64,000 nt of DNA, taken from CAZUHB01 sp964620445. GTDB taxonomy: Bacteria; Planctomycetota; B15-G4; CAYZWU01. Made by a program: the position numbers and the translations under genes. Location: the NCBI GenBank assembly GCA_964620445.1, contig CAZUHB010000003.1, positions 62,001 to 126,000 of the forward strand. The letters are read 5' to 3'. The notes beneath the pieces are model-generated. The model was not told the DNA's origin, searched no databases, and saw only the letters and a program-made list of their open reading frames with translations. Positions 17,001-26,900 of this stretch are shown in pieces (the stretch's first letter is position 1; the number at the start of each line of letters is the position of its first letter).

Positions 17001-19721
17001 CTCGCTTCGACCCGAGGCGACGGCCCTCCGCAGGTGCTGCTTCATCTGATCGTCGCGGACCCCGTTCAAATGGTTGAACATGAGGAGAGAAAGAAAAACG
17101 ATGGGCACGACCGAGGTCAGGATGAAAAGCGATGTCAGCTTGAGCCGGATCATTCTGATCCTGCCGAGCAGGTCGACAAAGAACATGATGAAAAATGGCA
17201 GAAAGAGAAAAACCGCCACGAGGATCATCGTATTTTGCAGCGTCCCCACCGCAGTGGTCGGCTGCAGTTCGAGGGCCGCTCTGAGAAGCAGCCGGCCGCC
17301 ATCCCCGGCCGGAACACCCATATAGACTCCCAGGTACTGGGTACCGCCCGCCTGGAATGGGACAGGTTGGGAGAACAGGAAATCTTCCGACGGTATCACC
17401 CGCCGCGCCTCGGCTGGCAGCCCCGTTCCGATCAGGCGGTCCGATATCTCCTTGATATGGCCGCAGGCTCGAGCGATGCCGTTCTCGAAGATCGTGTAGT
17501 TCAGGTTGCGCGATCCGGCGAGGAGGCTGTGCGCCACGGAAAGAGTGTCCCCCTCCTCTCGGAGCAGTCCGCTCCGCACCGGTTTGCGGTCGACGCGAAC
17601 ACCGGTCGTGGCTGCGCCGAGAATGAATGGTGATCCCCTGTCGCCGCAGTTGAGAACCAGTACCTGCACGAGGGGATTCGTCCGGTCGAGATCGATACGG
17701 AGGATGTCATAGTGCCTTTCCTCCCCGCTCTCGGTCCACAGATACGCCCTGCGGCTCTCCATCGCCTCGGGATGGTTCCTCGTCCAGTGATCGACATGTA
17801 CGCCGGCAAGGACCGACCGACTCTCCTCCCTTCCGTCGGCGAACCGCAGGATGAAGCGCGCGACTTCGGCGCCGTATTTCTCCTTCTCGAAGAGTGTGAT
17901 GTCCTTCGACGTGTAGACGAGAAAGAGAACGTCGGGCGCGCCGTTCACCGGAAAGCTGAACGCACCGGCCCGCTTCTCGTTCGTGCTGTCCGGAGACGGC
18001 TGAATCGACCGCGCACAGCCGCGCGGCATCGTGCCGTCATGGAGCCACGTCGGAACGCCCCCTTCGGTCCGGTTTCCCAGGTAGAAGAGGAGCGGCTCTG
18101 CCAGCCGCTCGGCCGGCAGCCCCGTGATACCGGCCAAGTTGATGTCCACGTTCGGGTTGACGAGGCGGACGAATACCTCGCTCACCGATTTTTCCATCTC
18201 CTCATCGGACAGAGAGACGAGATGCTGATGCCACTGCTCGCCGTTCTTTTCCCAGGCGAGCGAACAGGGGGATCCCACCGGCGGGAGCATGGTGCCTCTG
18301 CAGTCGAGCACGCCGAGGGAGCGGACGATGCCTTCGTCGTCATCGGTGAAGCGGACACCCACCTCGAAGGCATCGCGGATCACCCCTCCCTGAGCCACTC
18401 CCTGTGCGAGAGGGCTCTTGAAAGCGGAGCGGATCGAAAGGGCGATCTCCGAGAGAGGGATCTTCTCGGGCGCGGCGAAGACGTATTCGGTCCCCTCTTT
18501 CAGGCTGAAGCCGTAATCGTAGAAAGGGATTCCCGACGCATAGCTGTTCGTTCTCGGATTGCAGCCGAGATCGACGACGCTGTAGTTGTAGTCGTCGGCG
18601 ATCCGCACCGTCTCGCCGGACAGCAGCGCGTTGAGCGACTCGGCCGTCCTGATTCCACCGCGGCCCCGGGTCACGTCGGGCGAACAGAGCTCCGCCATGA
18701 CCGCCGGCAAGGGTGCGGTGCATTCGGCCAGAAGAGATCGCACCCCCGCGGCCCGCCACCGGACGATGCCGGCGGGTACGACAAGGATGAAGAACATGAA
18801 GAAGAAAAAGAGTCCCACGCCGTAGTAACGCCAGCGGGGAAAGTACCTCTGGGCGGCATTGTAGATCTTGACCGAAAAAAGGGTCACCGCGAAGATGGCC
18901 AGAAGCGACAGAACCACGGTGAGCAGAAAACTTCGCGCCTTCGAAGCATCCCTTTTCTCGAGACCGGTCGCTCCTGCCGAGGGCTCCCCCGTCAGATCGA
19001 GTCGGCACATGTTCCACGGATGGTGATAGATCAGCGCCGCGCCGTTGGCGGTAATGTAATTGTGCCGCTCCGTCCCATCGTCGAGCAGGTCATGGTCGGT
19101 GATGGCAATATTGAAACCGAGCGTCTTGCATCCCCGCGGCAGGAGCGGGAAGTTGAAGAACGGAAAGACCGCCTCGAAGGTGTATCCCCCGGGAACAGCC
19201 TGATAGCCGACCTCGACACCGACGAAATCGTTGTCACCCAGAACGCTCCTGCGCCCCTGAAATGAAACGCCCCACTTCCGTCCCGGATTGTGGGGCATCA
19301 GAAAGATCTGATAGTCGTCGTCGCTGAATTGATTTTCTTCCCGGTCACCCCAGTAGTCGCTGTCGATGAAGACCTCGATCGCATCTCCCTGCCACCACTG
19401 GACATCCCGGTACAGCGTCTGGTCGTCCGTGACCCGGCCGCCCAGATAGAGGGCGTCGCGGGAATGACGGATGAAGAAGGTGGCCGAGAGATCGCTTTCT
19501 CCCTCCCACCGCGTGCTGAGCGCCTCGTTCGCGAACTTGTTGAGCTGATCCCTGCGGTTGAGCCCGAACGCCCCGTCGCGGGTCCATTCCGAGAGATCGC
19601 CGTCGATGATCACGCCTTCTGGAACCGGCTGTCCAACGAGGCGGAGCTGCGTCGGAGGATCAGCCTGGCCCAGAGCGTGGGCCGCGAGAAAAAAGAACAG
19701 AGCAACGAATCGAACCGCCAT
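14094..19721 (-). CDS. Giant transmembrane sensor fused to a sigma-54-type AAA+ transcription activator
   Basis: 1875 residues in one frame. In order: signal peptide (1-19); CBM9-like beta-sandwich (about 25-250, with DGDLSEW and GDAIEVFIDSDY); TM helices near 262-283 and 302-322; a large outer region (330-828); TM helices near 829-850 and 860-883; a second outer sensor region (885-1130); TM near 1133-1152; HAMP (1152-1205); GAF-like (1225-1365); GGDEF-like domain (1370-1515) whose signature reads AAGEF at 1447-1451, so cyclase activity is unlikely; sigma-54 AAA+ domain (about 1545-1775) with Walker A GETGVGKE at 1571-1578 and GAFTGA at 1618-1623; C-terminal winged helix (about 1811-1875). 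Five TM helices place the sensors outside and the activator inside. The intact GAFTGA loop predicts contact with sigma-54. No separate kinase is needed. Ligand and target genes unknown. Confidence 0.88.
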   Translation of the reverse strand: MAVRFVALFFFLAAHALGQADPPTQLRLVGQPVPEGVIIDGDLSEWTRDGAFGLNRRDQLNKFANEALSTRWEGESDLSATFFIRHSRDALYLGGRVTDDQTLYRDVQWWQGDAIEVFIDSDYWGDREENQFSDDDYQIFLMPHNPGRKWGVSFQGRRSVLGDNDFVGVEVGYQAVPGGYTFEAVFPFFNFPLLPRGCKTLGFNIAITDHDLLDDGTERHNYITANGAALIYHHPWNMCRLDLTGEPSAGATGLEKRDASKARSFLLTVVLSLLAIFAVTLFSVKIYNAAQRYFPRWRYYGVGLFFFFMFFILVVPAGIVRWRAAGVRSLLAECTAPLPAVMAELCSPDVTRGRGGIRTAESLNALLSGETVRIADDYNYSVVDLGCNPRTNSYASGIPFYDYGFSLKEGTEYVFAAPEKIPLSEIALSIRSAFKSPLAQGVAQGGVIRDAFEVGVRFTDDDEGIVRSLGVLDCRGTMLPPVGSPCSLAWEKNGEQWHQHLVSLSDEEMEKSVSEVFVRLVNPNVDINLAGITGLPAERLAEPLLFYLGNRTEGGVPTWLHDGTMPRGCARSIQPSPDSTNEKRAGAFSFPVNGAPDVLFLVYTSKDITLFEKEKYGAEVARFILRFADGREESRSVLAGVHVDHWTRNHPEAMESRRAYLWTESGEERHYDILRIDLDRTNPLVQVLVLNCGDRGSPFILGAATTGVRVDRKPVRSGLLREEGDTLSVAHSLLAGSRNLNYTIFENGIARACGHIKEISDRLIGTGLPAEARRVIPSEDFLFSQPVPFQAGGTQYLGVYMGVPAGDGGRLLLRAALELQPTTAVGTLQNTMILVAVFLFLPFFIMFFVDLLGRIRMIRLKLTSLFILTSVVPIVFLSLLMFNHLNGVRDDQMKQHLRRAVASGRSELERLVNAASNVARAELQSSELMDAVGAYGVNGQGLSQFLKRWRDENFVNDGIERAVRLELILDDGERRLFFDSGDHIHSSLFDDTESGLYFHWGKAAFVGTAERERPPRLRLSVGGVVSAAFLQGLAEDTECGGMVIVDAQEGHPIVDAGLPEHFEDRKKRQRLVNDWFEMKKETYLGERVDSVLVACDPLPARGRPLVLEAHSRKKGFLYPVTVFLTEMEVEDFFLLFGAIILASAIFIGSVTTDGIIRPFEKLKDGAEAVSRGDLAYRIDAEGGTEIGRLAQAFNSMTGQLEHRMDEQQRLTRNMEELSAGLDFQEKVASALRMLVDDLQAERAVFFFFDQQMGRFAVLGDSLGLCQAAEFMPGESFLAESLRSREPRIFARPGESNLYKDAAGPVRDVVMPDKPLVILPLSVQRRNLGTILVILREEPGMLDLVNREYLASMAQQIAVSFENARLYLMAIQDPDTGFYFRAFFRHRLAEELDRTVHTGGKLALLRLSFDNLEQIRTVNPHKADTILDRISTVIRKVCRDMYIVGRNAAGEFDILLADADRRVGLALARSILRELAADSGTGEDEEPLFAFGLAFCPDDASSAEFLFAQVARSLEENKGVRDLGEEPLAREPAVDTRPIDTFGYVFASTKMNEILSTIPRIAQSSISILILGETGVGKEVLAEIIHHQSGRADFPLVRLNCSALPESLLESELFGHEKGAFTGAERRKAGHFEAADKGTLFLDEVGDLSLRTQAKLLRVLQDKTIEPLGSVGKPLKVDVRIIAATNRDLPSEIGQDRFREDLYFRLKVITLSIPPLRERKEDIPALARHFIEEFNRENNRHIRHMSPAALDRCYRYKWPGNVRELKNVLNRAMLFAEDDLIEPAHLVFESAASESTFKTRVPVGEETARKLNSRQAQLLNHLQASGSITNRAYMEMMGISSRTGLRDLQEMIKLGLIVRFGSRRAAVYKLAKTRDR

Positions 19722-19784
19722 ATGTCCATCCGACTGAACCTTGTACCGATTGAAGAGTCTGCTGGCGCTCAGTTGGCTTCAACA

Positions 19785-19823
19785 ATAAAAAAACCGGCCT
19801 CCGCTTCAAAGGGCGGAGACCGG
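19785..19823 (-). terminator. Rho-independent terminator of the rpsO-pnp operon
   Basis: GC-rich stem (19794-19804 with 19813-19823, one unpaired base on each side) followed on the minus strand by seven T residues (19793-19787). It lies about 60 bases after the stop of pnp. Confidence 0.85.
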
Positions 19824-19880
19824 ATTTTGAATAACCTTTAACTGACCTCGGGGCGAGAAGGTCGCCCCCAGGGGCGGCTG

Positions 19881-21986
19881 CTACCGCCGGCGCTGGTCCT
19901 CCTTGGCCTGCTTGATGCTGAGCTTGATCCGGCCGGAGTCATCGATGTTGATAACTTTTACATCATGGATCTCGCCGAACTTGACCACATCGGAGACGTT
20001 CTTCACGAAGTCCTCGGAGAGTTCCGAGACGTGGCAAAGACCTTCCTGTCCGGGAAGGATCTCCATGAAAACACCGAAGTCCTTGATGGAAACGATTTTT
20101 CCCTTGTAGACCTTTCCGACCTCGACATCCTCGGTGACCGCCTCGACCATGGCGTATCCCTGCTCCACAGCATCCTGGCTGAGGCCGCTGATCAACACCT
20201 CGCCCGAGTCGTCCACATCGATCTTGACCTCCGCTTCTTCCTGGATCTTCTTGATCATGCGGCCGCCGGGGCCGATCAGTGTTCCGATCTTCTCGGGATT
20301 GATCATCTTGCGGAGCATCTTGGGAGCATAGACCGAAAGCCTGTCGCGCGGCGCCTCGAGGGCGTCGAGCATGCACCTCAGGATATGCTTGCGGCCTTCC
20401 TTGGCCTGCTCGAGAGCCTTGTGCATCGTCTCGATGGGGAGCCCCTTGATCTTGATGTCCATCTGAAGCGCCGTGATGCCCTGGCCCGATCCGACCACCT
20501 TGAAATCCATGTCGCCGTTGTGGTCCTCGGAACCGAGGATATCGGAAAGGATGAGCACCTCGTCGCCCTCCTTGATCAATCCCATGGCGATTCCGGCCAC
20601 GGGACGCTTGATCGGCACGCCGCCGTCCATGAGAGCCATCGTGCCACCGCAAACGGACGCCATCGACGACGAGCCGTTCGACTCGAGGATGTCGGACGCG
20701 ATGCGCATGGTGTAATAGAAGTCGTCCGGGTCGGGAAGGATCGGCAAGAGCCCACGCTCGGCCAGGGCTCCGTGTCCGATTTCGCGCCGACCAGGGCCGC
20801 GTATCGGGCGCACCTCGCCCACCGAGTAGGGCGGAAAGGTGTAGTGGAGCATGAACTTCTGGTAGTACTCGTCGTCGAGCCCTTCGATGAGCTGCGCGTC
20901 GGACGAGGTTCCCAGGGTGAGGGTCACGATCGCCTGGGTTTCACCGCGAGTGAAAAGCGCCGAGCCGTGCGTGCGGGGAAGGAAACCGACCTCGACGTCG
21001 ATCGGCCGGATGTCGGTCAGGCCGCGGCCGTCGGAGCGGACCTTCTCCTCGCAGATCATGCGCCGTTCCCTGAGCGACGTGAACTCACCGAAGGACTTCT
21101 TGAGCGCCTTGATCGTCTCGGCCTTCTCCTCATCGTCCTCGATGTGGGCCGTTTTGGCTTCGCAGAACTCCTCGCGGAGCTCCTTCACCGCGACGGACTT
21201 CTCGTGCTTGCCCGACACCTGAAGGCGCTCGCGCAGCTTGTCGGAGTAGGTTTCCATCAGTTCCTCGAGGACCTCGTCCGTCGGTGGGGGTTCGACCTCG
21301 AGCTTGGGGACTCCGGCCTTCTCCTGGAGCTCGGAGATCATGGCCGTCATCTCCTTGATGAACTCGTGCCCCTTGGTGATCCCGGCGAGCACGACCTGCT
21401 CTTCGAGCTCCTTGACCCCGGCCTCGACCATGCAGACCGATTCGCTCGTGCCGGCCACGACCAGATCCATCTGCGAGACTTCGCGTTCGCCGGCGGTGGG
21501 ATTGAGAACGTAGTCTCCATCCTTGTAGCCGATGCGTACCGCGCCGGTCGGTCCGAGAAAGGGAATCTTGGAAACGGACAGGGCCGCCGAGGTGCCGATC
21601 ATGGCCAGAATGTCAGGATCGTTTTCCATGTCGGCCGAAAGGACGAGGCTCATGATCTGGACCTCGTCATTGTACCCGTCTGCAAAGAGAGGGCGGACGT
21701 GCCTGTCGGTCAGGCGCATGGTGAGGATTTCCTTCTGCGTCGGCCGACCCTCCCGCTTGAAGAAACCGCCAGGAAACTTGCCTGATGCGGCAGTCCTCTC
21801 GCGATAGTCCACGGTGAGGGGAAAGAAATCTATGCCCGGCCTTGGATCGGCCGATTGGACCGCGGTGAATACCTTGGTCTCGCCGAATGTGACGACCACG
21901 GCACCGTCGGCCTGCTTGGCCATCTTGCCCGTTTCGATCGTCCATTTCTGGCCGAATATTTCTCGTTCAACTTTACAATATGCCAC
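19881..21986 (-). CDS. pnp: Polyribonucleotide nucleotidyltransferase (PNPase)
   Basis: 701 residues, normal length. Two RNase PH domains (about 10-140 and 310-545), separated by the all-alpha linker, are followed by a KH domain (about 555-615, with IGPGGRMIKKIQEE) and an S1 domain (about 625-695, starting VGKVYKGKIVSIKDFGVFME). The FFPLTVDYRE and GGFFKREGRP motifs near the N-terminus are family hallmarks. The enzyme degrades RNA phosphorolytically from the 3' end. It starts with GTG behind a strong AGGAGG site, 16 bases after rpsO, the conserved rpsO-pnp arrangement of many bacteria. Confidence 0.97.
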   Translation of the reverse strand: MAYCKVEREIFGQKWTIETGKMAKQADGAVVVTFGETKVFTAVQSADPRPGIDFFPLTVDYRERTAASGKFPGGFFKREGRPTQKEILTMRLTDRHVRPLFADGYNDEVQIMSLVLSADMENDPDILAMIGTSAALSVSKIPFLGPTGAVRIGYKDGDYVLNPTAGEREVSQMDLVVAGTSESVCMVEAGVKELEEQVVLAGITKGHEFIKEMTAMISELQEKAGVPKLEVEPPPTDEVLEELMETYSDKLRERLQVSGKHEKSVAVKELREEFCEAKTAHIEDDEEKAETIKALKKSFGEFTSLRERRMICEEKVRSDGRGLTDIRPIDVEVGFLPRTHGSALFTRGETQAIVTLTLGTSSDAQLIEGLDDEYYQKFMLHYTFPPYSVGEVRPIRGPGRREIGHGALAERGLLPILPDPDDFYYTMRIASDILESNGSSSMASVCGGTMALMDGGVPIKRPVAGIAMGLIKEGDEVLILSDILGSEDHNGDMDFKVVGSGQGITALQMDIKIKGLPIETMHKALEQAKEGRKHILRCMLDALEAPRDRLSVYAPKMLRKMINPEKIGTLIGPGGRMIKKIQEEAEVKIDVDDSGEVLISGLSQDAVEQGYAMVEAVTEDVEVGKVYKGKIVSIKDFGVFMEILPGQEGLCHVSELSEDFVKNVSDVVKFGEIHDVKVINIDDSGRIKLSIKQAKEDQRRR

Positions 21987-22002
21987 AGAAACAACCTCCT
22001 AA

Positions 22003-22281
22003 TTAGCGTCTGATGTTCAGCTTTGTGATGAGCGTCTTGTACCGACCGAATTCCTTCTGTTTCAGGTATTTCAAAAGAGCCGCTCTCTTGCCGACCATCT
22101 TCAGGAGGCCGCGGCGGGAAGCGTGGTCCTTCCTGTGAACCTTGAAATGTTCCGTCAACTGCTTGATCTTGGATGTGAGGAGCGCCACCTGTACCTCGGG
22201 CGATCCAGTATCTCCTTCGTGAGTGCTGAATTCGTCGATGATTTCCTGTTTTGACTTGTTTGCAATATCTGTCGTCGTCAT
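22003..22281 (-). CDS. rpsO: Ribosomal protein S15
   Basis: 92 residues, close to the usual 89. It contains the signature HEGDTGSPEVQVALLTxxI, followed by LTEHFKVHRKDHASRRGLL, which binds the 16S rRNA central domain, and ends in the basic TLITKLNIRR. A strong GGGAGGA ribosome site precedes the ATG. It is the first gene before pnp. The 264 bp upstream region should contain its promoter, and in other bacteria the S15 leader is a translational operator, but I cannot identify a specific fold here. Confidence 0.97.
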   Translation of the reverse strand: MTTTDIANKSKQEIIDEFSTHEGDTGSPEVQVALLTSKIKQLTEHFKVHRKDHASRRGLLKMVGKRAALLKYLKQKEFGRYKTLITKLNIRR

Positions 22282-22545
22282 CGTTCTTCCTCCCTTGTTC
22301 TAAGGGGTTATTCCCGGCGGGTGGGCAAACAAGACCAGGTGCCGGAAACAAATAAAAATATCCCGCAACCAAGTAAAGGGCTTACTCCCTGAACCGAGTC
22401 GCAGGTCCAATTATCTCAACTATCTAAAAAGGCCGTGATATCTTACCCGAGTCGAACCGGGCAGGTCAACAGCAATTCGTGCAATGTTTTGATGCCCGGG
22501 GCAGGTTTGTTTTTAAGTACATTCCCGCAATCAATCACTGCTCGT

Positions 22546-23187
22546 TCATTCCGCTCGCTGGATCGTACCACCTTCGGTGTTGTCGAATTTGCGCGTCGGT
22601 TTGTCAGGCAGATAGGCGAGCAGTTCGCGGGAGAAATCTCTGAGCGCTTGTGCCACGTACTTTTCGCGGCTCCCCGGGTCCGACAGGATGAGATTGCGCC
22701 GAATATAATGCTCGTAAAGGACTTCCATTGTTTTGGAATCGAAGAGACCGATCTTGCCCCAGATTTCGATTCCCTCGTTGTCCGGCAGACCGGGTTCGCT
22801 GAAGCTTTCGATCGATACCATCAACAACGCGTCGGAAAAGAAGAGATCGCGATAGGTGTCGGTCTTCCATTTCCGAATGGTGGCAGCGTCCTGTTTGAGC
22901 AGCCCCTTGTCGGCGAGGAGCTGATCGATGTATTCGAGCGCCACCGGTGCATAGCCCTTTGCCATGAGCAGGTCATAGAGATCGGTCCTGATCTTCTCCC
23001 GGTCGGATCTATCCATGGACCGGACAGCTTCGACGGGAACGACGGCGATATCGGCCGGCGCGACCGCGGCAAAATCCTGATGAATATCCATGTAATCCAC
23101 ATGGGGAGACTTTTTGTCGATATTCAAGCATCCGGTCGCCACTGGAAAGAAACATAATCCAGCCATGAGCAAAACGACTTTGTTCAT
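22546..23187 (-). CDS. Lipoprotein resembling GNA1162/DUF799
   Basis: About 213 residues when started at ATG 23187, which gives a clean lipoprotein signal (LCFFPVATGC). The mature protein has IAVVPVEAV near residue 47, then an alpha/beta segment with LADKGLLKQDAATIRKW and LFFSDALLMVSIESF, a pattern like the GNA1162 (DUF799) periplasmic lipoproteins that accompany CsgG-like outer-membrane complexes. It has no CsgG-like partner here. It overlaps the end of queC by 4 bases (ATGA), with a GGAAGG-type ribosome site inside queC, so the two are translationally coupled although functionally unrelated at first sight. Confidence 0.6.
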   Translation of the reverse strand: MNKVVLLMAGLCFFPVATGCLNIDKKSPHVDYMDIHQDFAAVAPADIAVVPVEAVRSMDRSDREKIRTDLYDLLMAKGYAPVALEYIDQLLADKGLLKQDAATIRKWKTDTYRDLFFSDALLMVSIESFSEPGLPDNEGIEIWGKIGLFDSKTMEVLYEHYIRRNLILSDPGSREKYVAQALRDFSRELLAYLPDKPTRKFDNTEGGTIQRAE

Positions 23188-23870
23188 CCTTCCCGCCTCC
23201 TTCGAAAACTCTCCAAGATCCCGTTCTGTTCCAAAGCGCGCCGCAATCTCTGGCACGAGGCGCACTGCCAGCAGTGCTCCCTTCCGGCCCTGTAGCAGGA
23301 CCAGATTAGCTCCAATGGGGCCCCCACTTCAAGGCCCAGTTTGACGAGCCCTGTCTTGTTCCGTTCACCGAGGGGAGATTCCACCCTCACCCGGTTCAGC
23401 GTCGAGTATGCGAGAGCCGCCGTGGCCGCCCGGACGAACTCGTCGGAATTGTCGGGAAAAGAGGCGGCCTCCTCGGCGTTGAATCCCACCACCACCCGCT
23501 CCGCGCCGATCGCTTCTGCCCAGCAGGCAGCCACGTTGATGAGCAAGCCGTTCCGATTCGGAACCCAGACATCGCGTGCCGCGTCATCGGCGCGCGCGGG
23601 ATCGTCGAGGTCATCGGCCGACGGAGCGGGTATGGTGCCCGATTGATCGGTCAGGGCCGAGGGGCTCACTTCTGCCACGAAGGGGATCTCCACGGTGCGA
23701 TGTTCCAGTCGGAGCTTCGTGGCGATGCGCGCCGCCGCCTCTTGCTCGCGCGACGCGCAGTGCTGGCCGTAATTCACGGTCAGGGCGAGGTCGAGGCCGC
23801 CGTGCCTGACAGCCCATGCCGCGGCCACCGTGGAGTCGAGCCCGCCCGATAGAAGAGCCACGCCACCCAT
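23184..23870 (-). CDS. queC: 7-cyano-7-deazaguanine synthase (preQ0 synthase)
   Basis: 228 residues. The N-terminal PP-loop LLSGGLDSTVAA binds ATP. The family motifs NYGQ and VPNRNG follow, and the C-terminal zinc cluster is visible as SCYRAGREHCWQCASC. QueC converts 7-carboxy-7-deazaguanine to preQ0 on the way to queuosine-modified tRNA. Other que genes are not in the window. It is coupled to the downstream lipoprotein gene by a 4 base overlap. Confidence 0.95.
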   Translation of the reverse strand: MGGVALLSGGLDSTVAAAWAVRHGGLDLALTVNYGQHCASREQEAAARIATKLRLEHRTVEIPFVAEVSPSALTDQSGTIPAPSADDLDDPARADDAARDVWVPNRNGLLINVAACWAEAIGAERVVVGFNAEEAASFPDNSDEFVRAATAALAYSTLNRVRVESPLGERNKTGLVKLGLEVGAPLELIWSCYRAGREHCWQCASCQRLRRALEQNGILESFRRRREG

Positions 23871-23906
23871 GGATAACTCCTTGATCGTGCCAGAAAATCC
23901 GATCCT

Positions 23907-26900
23907 TTACTCGAGCGATCCCGTGGCGAGGTTGCCGCGCCAGTAGGTCACCCAATCGCGCTCGATGTCCGAAAAGAAAGCCTCGTGCAGATCGAACCCG
24001 GCGGACAGCTCGTACGCCTCGGCATAGAAAGTGTAGTCGTCGGCGTCGGTGAAGTCGGTGTAGTCGTTGAGCGGGGTGAATCCGACGGGCAAGCTCGCTG
24101 TCGACAGATCGGGGAAAAAGACCTGTTTCGTATAATCGGCATGGCCCGTGTTGGGCACATAGGTTTTCCAGATCCGCGATCCCGAGAGTGTGCTGTACCA
24201 GAGGATGTAAGCGCCCGCGCCGCCCGCAAGATCGATCGATGAGTTCCAGTAGACGCGAAGAGGGTGATACACGGAGGGAGTGAACACGGCCCAGAGTTCG
24301 ATCGGCGAGCCGCCTGTTTCGGGAAAAGTGACTGTCCGGGTCGTACCGATCCCGGCCTCGTCGTAGGCGATCCTCTTCCGGATGATCCTCGGCGGCGTCT
24401 CCGCGTTCTTTTCCTCCACCTCGAAGAAAAGAGCGTTCTCGAGCAAGGTCTGATCAGGGGTGCCCGCGTAATCGGCAGGACCGAGCGCGGGCTCGATGAC
24501 CACCTCGTAAGGGGGATCGAAAGCCGCGTTCGTCAGATCGCCGCCGATCACCTCGTTCTCGAAAAGCGACGACGGCATGGGCGCCACGAAAGCGTACTCG
24601 CCGCCACCGGCACTCAGCCCCGCCAGATCGACGGCCAGGGGCAGGGTTCCGCCAAATCCATTGAGGCGGGCCACGAGACGCGCCTCGATATCAGCGCTGT
24701 ACCCGGAGAGAAGGTTGAGCGTTTCCAGATCCTGCACGGTCAGATCCGCCACATCGGCGAGAGCGTCCGTGAAGAGCACCGCCTCGGTGGCGACGCCCCC
24801 GTCGGCGAGGAACGGGTTCGACCATGCCCACTGGTAGCGGTCCTCGGGCGTGGAACTCTCCACGCCCATCGCCTCCAGGAACTGGAGCTTCGACTTGAGC
24901 GTGGTGAGAACGACAGGATTCAGAGGATCGCTCGGATCGACACCGGCATCGTGGAGCACCTCGTCGTCCGCGTTTTCCAGAACGTTTCCGCCGAAATAAA
25001 CGTTGGGAAGAGCGTTGCCGCCGGCATCGGTGACAAAAACCGTTGCCTGGGAGGTCGCACCCGTCATCGGGCTCAGAGGCACGCTCAGCTTGAGGCCCGA
25101 TCCGCCTCCCGGCTTGTCGAGCCCCAGAACGGATGTGATCTCGTAGTTGTCGCGGATCACCGTCACCGTTATGGCGTTCTCGGGAAGCATGGCGGAGACG
25201 TTGGCAATCGTGGCAATCCCGTCAGCGCCCGTGTGCGCACCGAGCCTGTCCGAGCTATGGGACGGGTAGTCGTCCGAATGCTGGTCCACGAGAACGTCGG
25301 CATTCTCCACGGGTAGGAGGGTCGCCGCATCGTAGCAGAAGACAACGAGCTCGTTCGCGGCTGCCGCCTGCGTGTCGATGTACCCCCTGTAGTCGACGCT
25401 CGAATCGGTCGGGTTGGTCAGGGTCGTCACGTTTCCGGCAATATCCGTGAGGACCACCTCGGTCACGGTGAAGGGTGCGTTCTGCGACGCGGAATCCACG
25501 TCGATGTTGCTGATCGGCGTGGTGATGAACAGATCGTCGTTGCCGCGCGTCACTTCCTGGGAGTAGATGGTCGATCCCGTCGGGTACTCCATCGAAAAGA
25601 AAACGAGCCCTTCCAGAACCTGGGGCACGCCGTTCACATCCACCGTGACGGACAGGTCGGACAGATCCTCGGACGCTCTGCCGTGAATGCCGGCGCTTCC
25701 CACCTCGAGCAGAAGCTGGCGGTCGCCGGCAGCCAGTCCGGAGGGCGGTCCGAGCGACTCGAGTTCGGGCGGAACGAGATCCTTGAGAAGATTGGGCAGA
25801 ACCCCGGCAGGAGCCACCGGTGCGTACCGGTCATCCTTGAACGTGTAAGCGCCGACCGTGATTTTTCCGTCAGAGATCGCGTCCCTGTCCTCGGGCTTGA
25901 AATCGATGGTGTATTTGTAGGTGCCCGCGCTGCGCCTCGCCTCGTCCACCACCACGATCGCCTTGGAACCGGTATCCCGGAAGATCATGACGAGCCGTTC
26001 CGACTTGCCCGCACCGGCAAGTGTGACGGTGATCTTGAACGATTCCTGGTTCGTGGTACGGATCGTGCCCTCGTAGAAATTCGCCGGCAGAGCCACGATC
26101 GGATCGCCCGCGCTGAATCCGATGTCGGTGACGCGCGGAAAGCCGATCGTGGTGAAGGAAAAACTGTAGTCGCTCCCGAGATCCTCGCTCTGATCGGAGT
26201 TCTCCGTGTCCCGGCCCACGGTCACTTCGACCAGCTTGCCGATCGGGTAGTCGGCGGCGGGAGTGAAGAGCGCGACGCGATCTCCGTAGTCGGACGGAAA
26301 GGAAAGGGTTCCCGCCTGAGCGTTGCCGCTCCGATCTTCGACCGCGAACTCGCCTGGGGCATTGGCCGTGTCGACAGCCTCGGTGAAAAAGACGAGGATC
26401 TCGGACCGCTCCGAAACCCCTGTCGCCCCGCCCCGGGGCAGGGACAGCGTTTCGATCACCTCGAAGGCCACCGCATCGCCCGCCTTTCCCGTGGTGAAAG
26501 AACTGATCGTTCCCGGGATCTCCACCGCATCTCCGATCGCATCGACCAGGCTCGAAGTGAGCGCGACCTCGTACCCTGTTTCGTCGGCGAGGTCGTCGGT
26601 GGGTGCGAAGACAACGATCCTGTTGGCTGAACCTTCAGCATAGGAGTAATCCCCGTCGACCGTCGCTTTGGCTCCCGCGGTCTGCACGGTGATCGCCGTG
26701 GAGAGCGCCGCCTCCGCCGTTCCGAGAGTCTGATCGAATCGGATGATGATCAGGGCGGTGACGTCCACTCCAGTCGCTCCGTCCGCGGGGTAGGTCGCCC
26801 TCGCCTCAGGTCCGCCCCCGGCGAAAATCGCCCCGGCCATGAGAGCCTGCACGGTGTAGGCGCCGTTGGCATCGGGATCGCCGAAACCGCTTTCCGCCGG

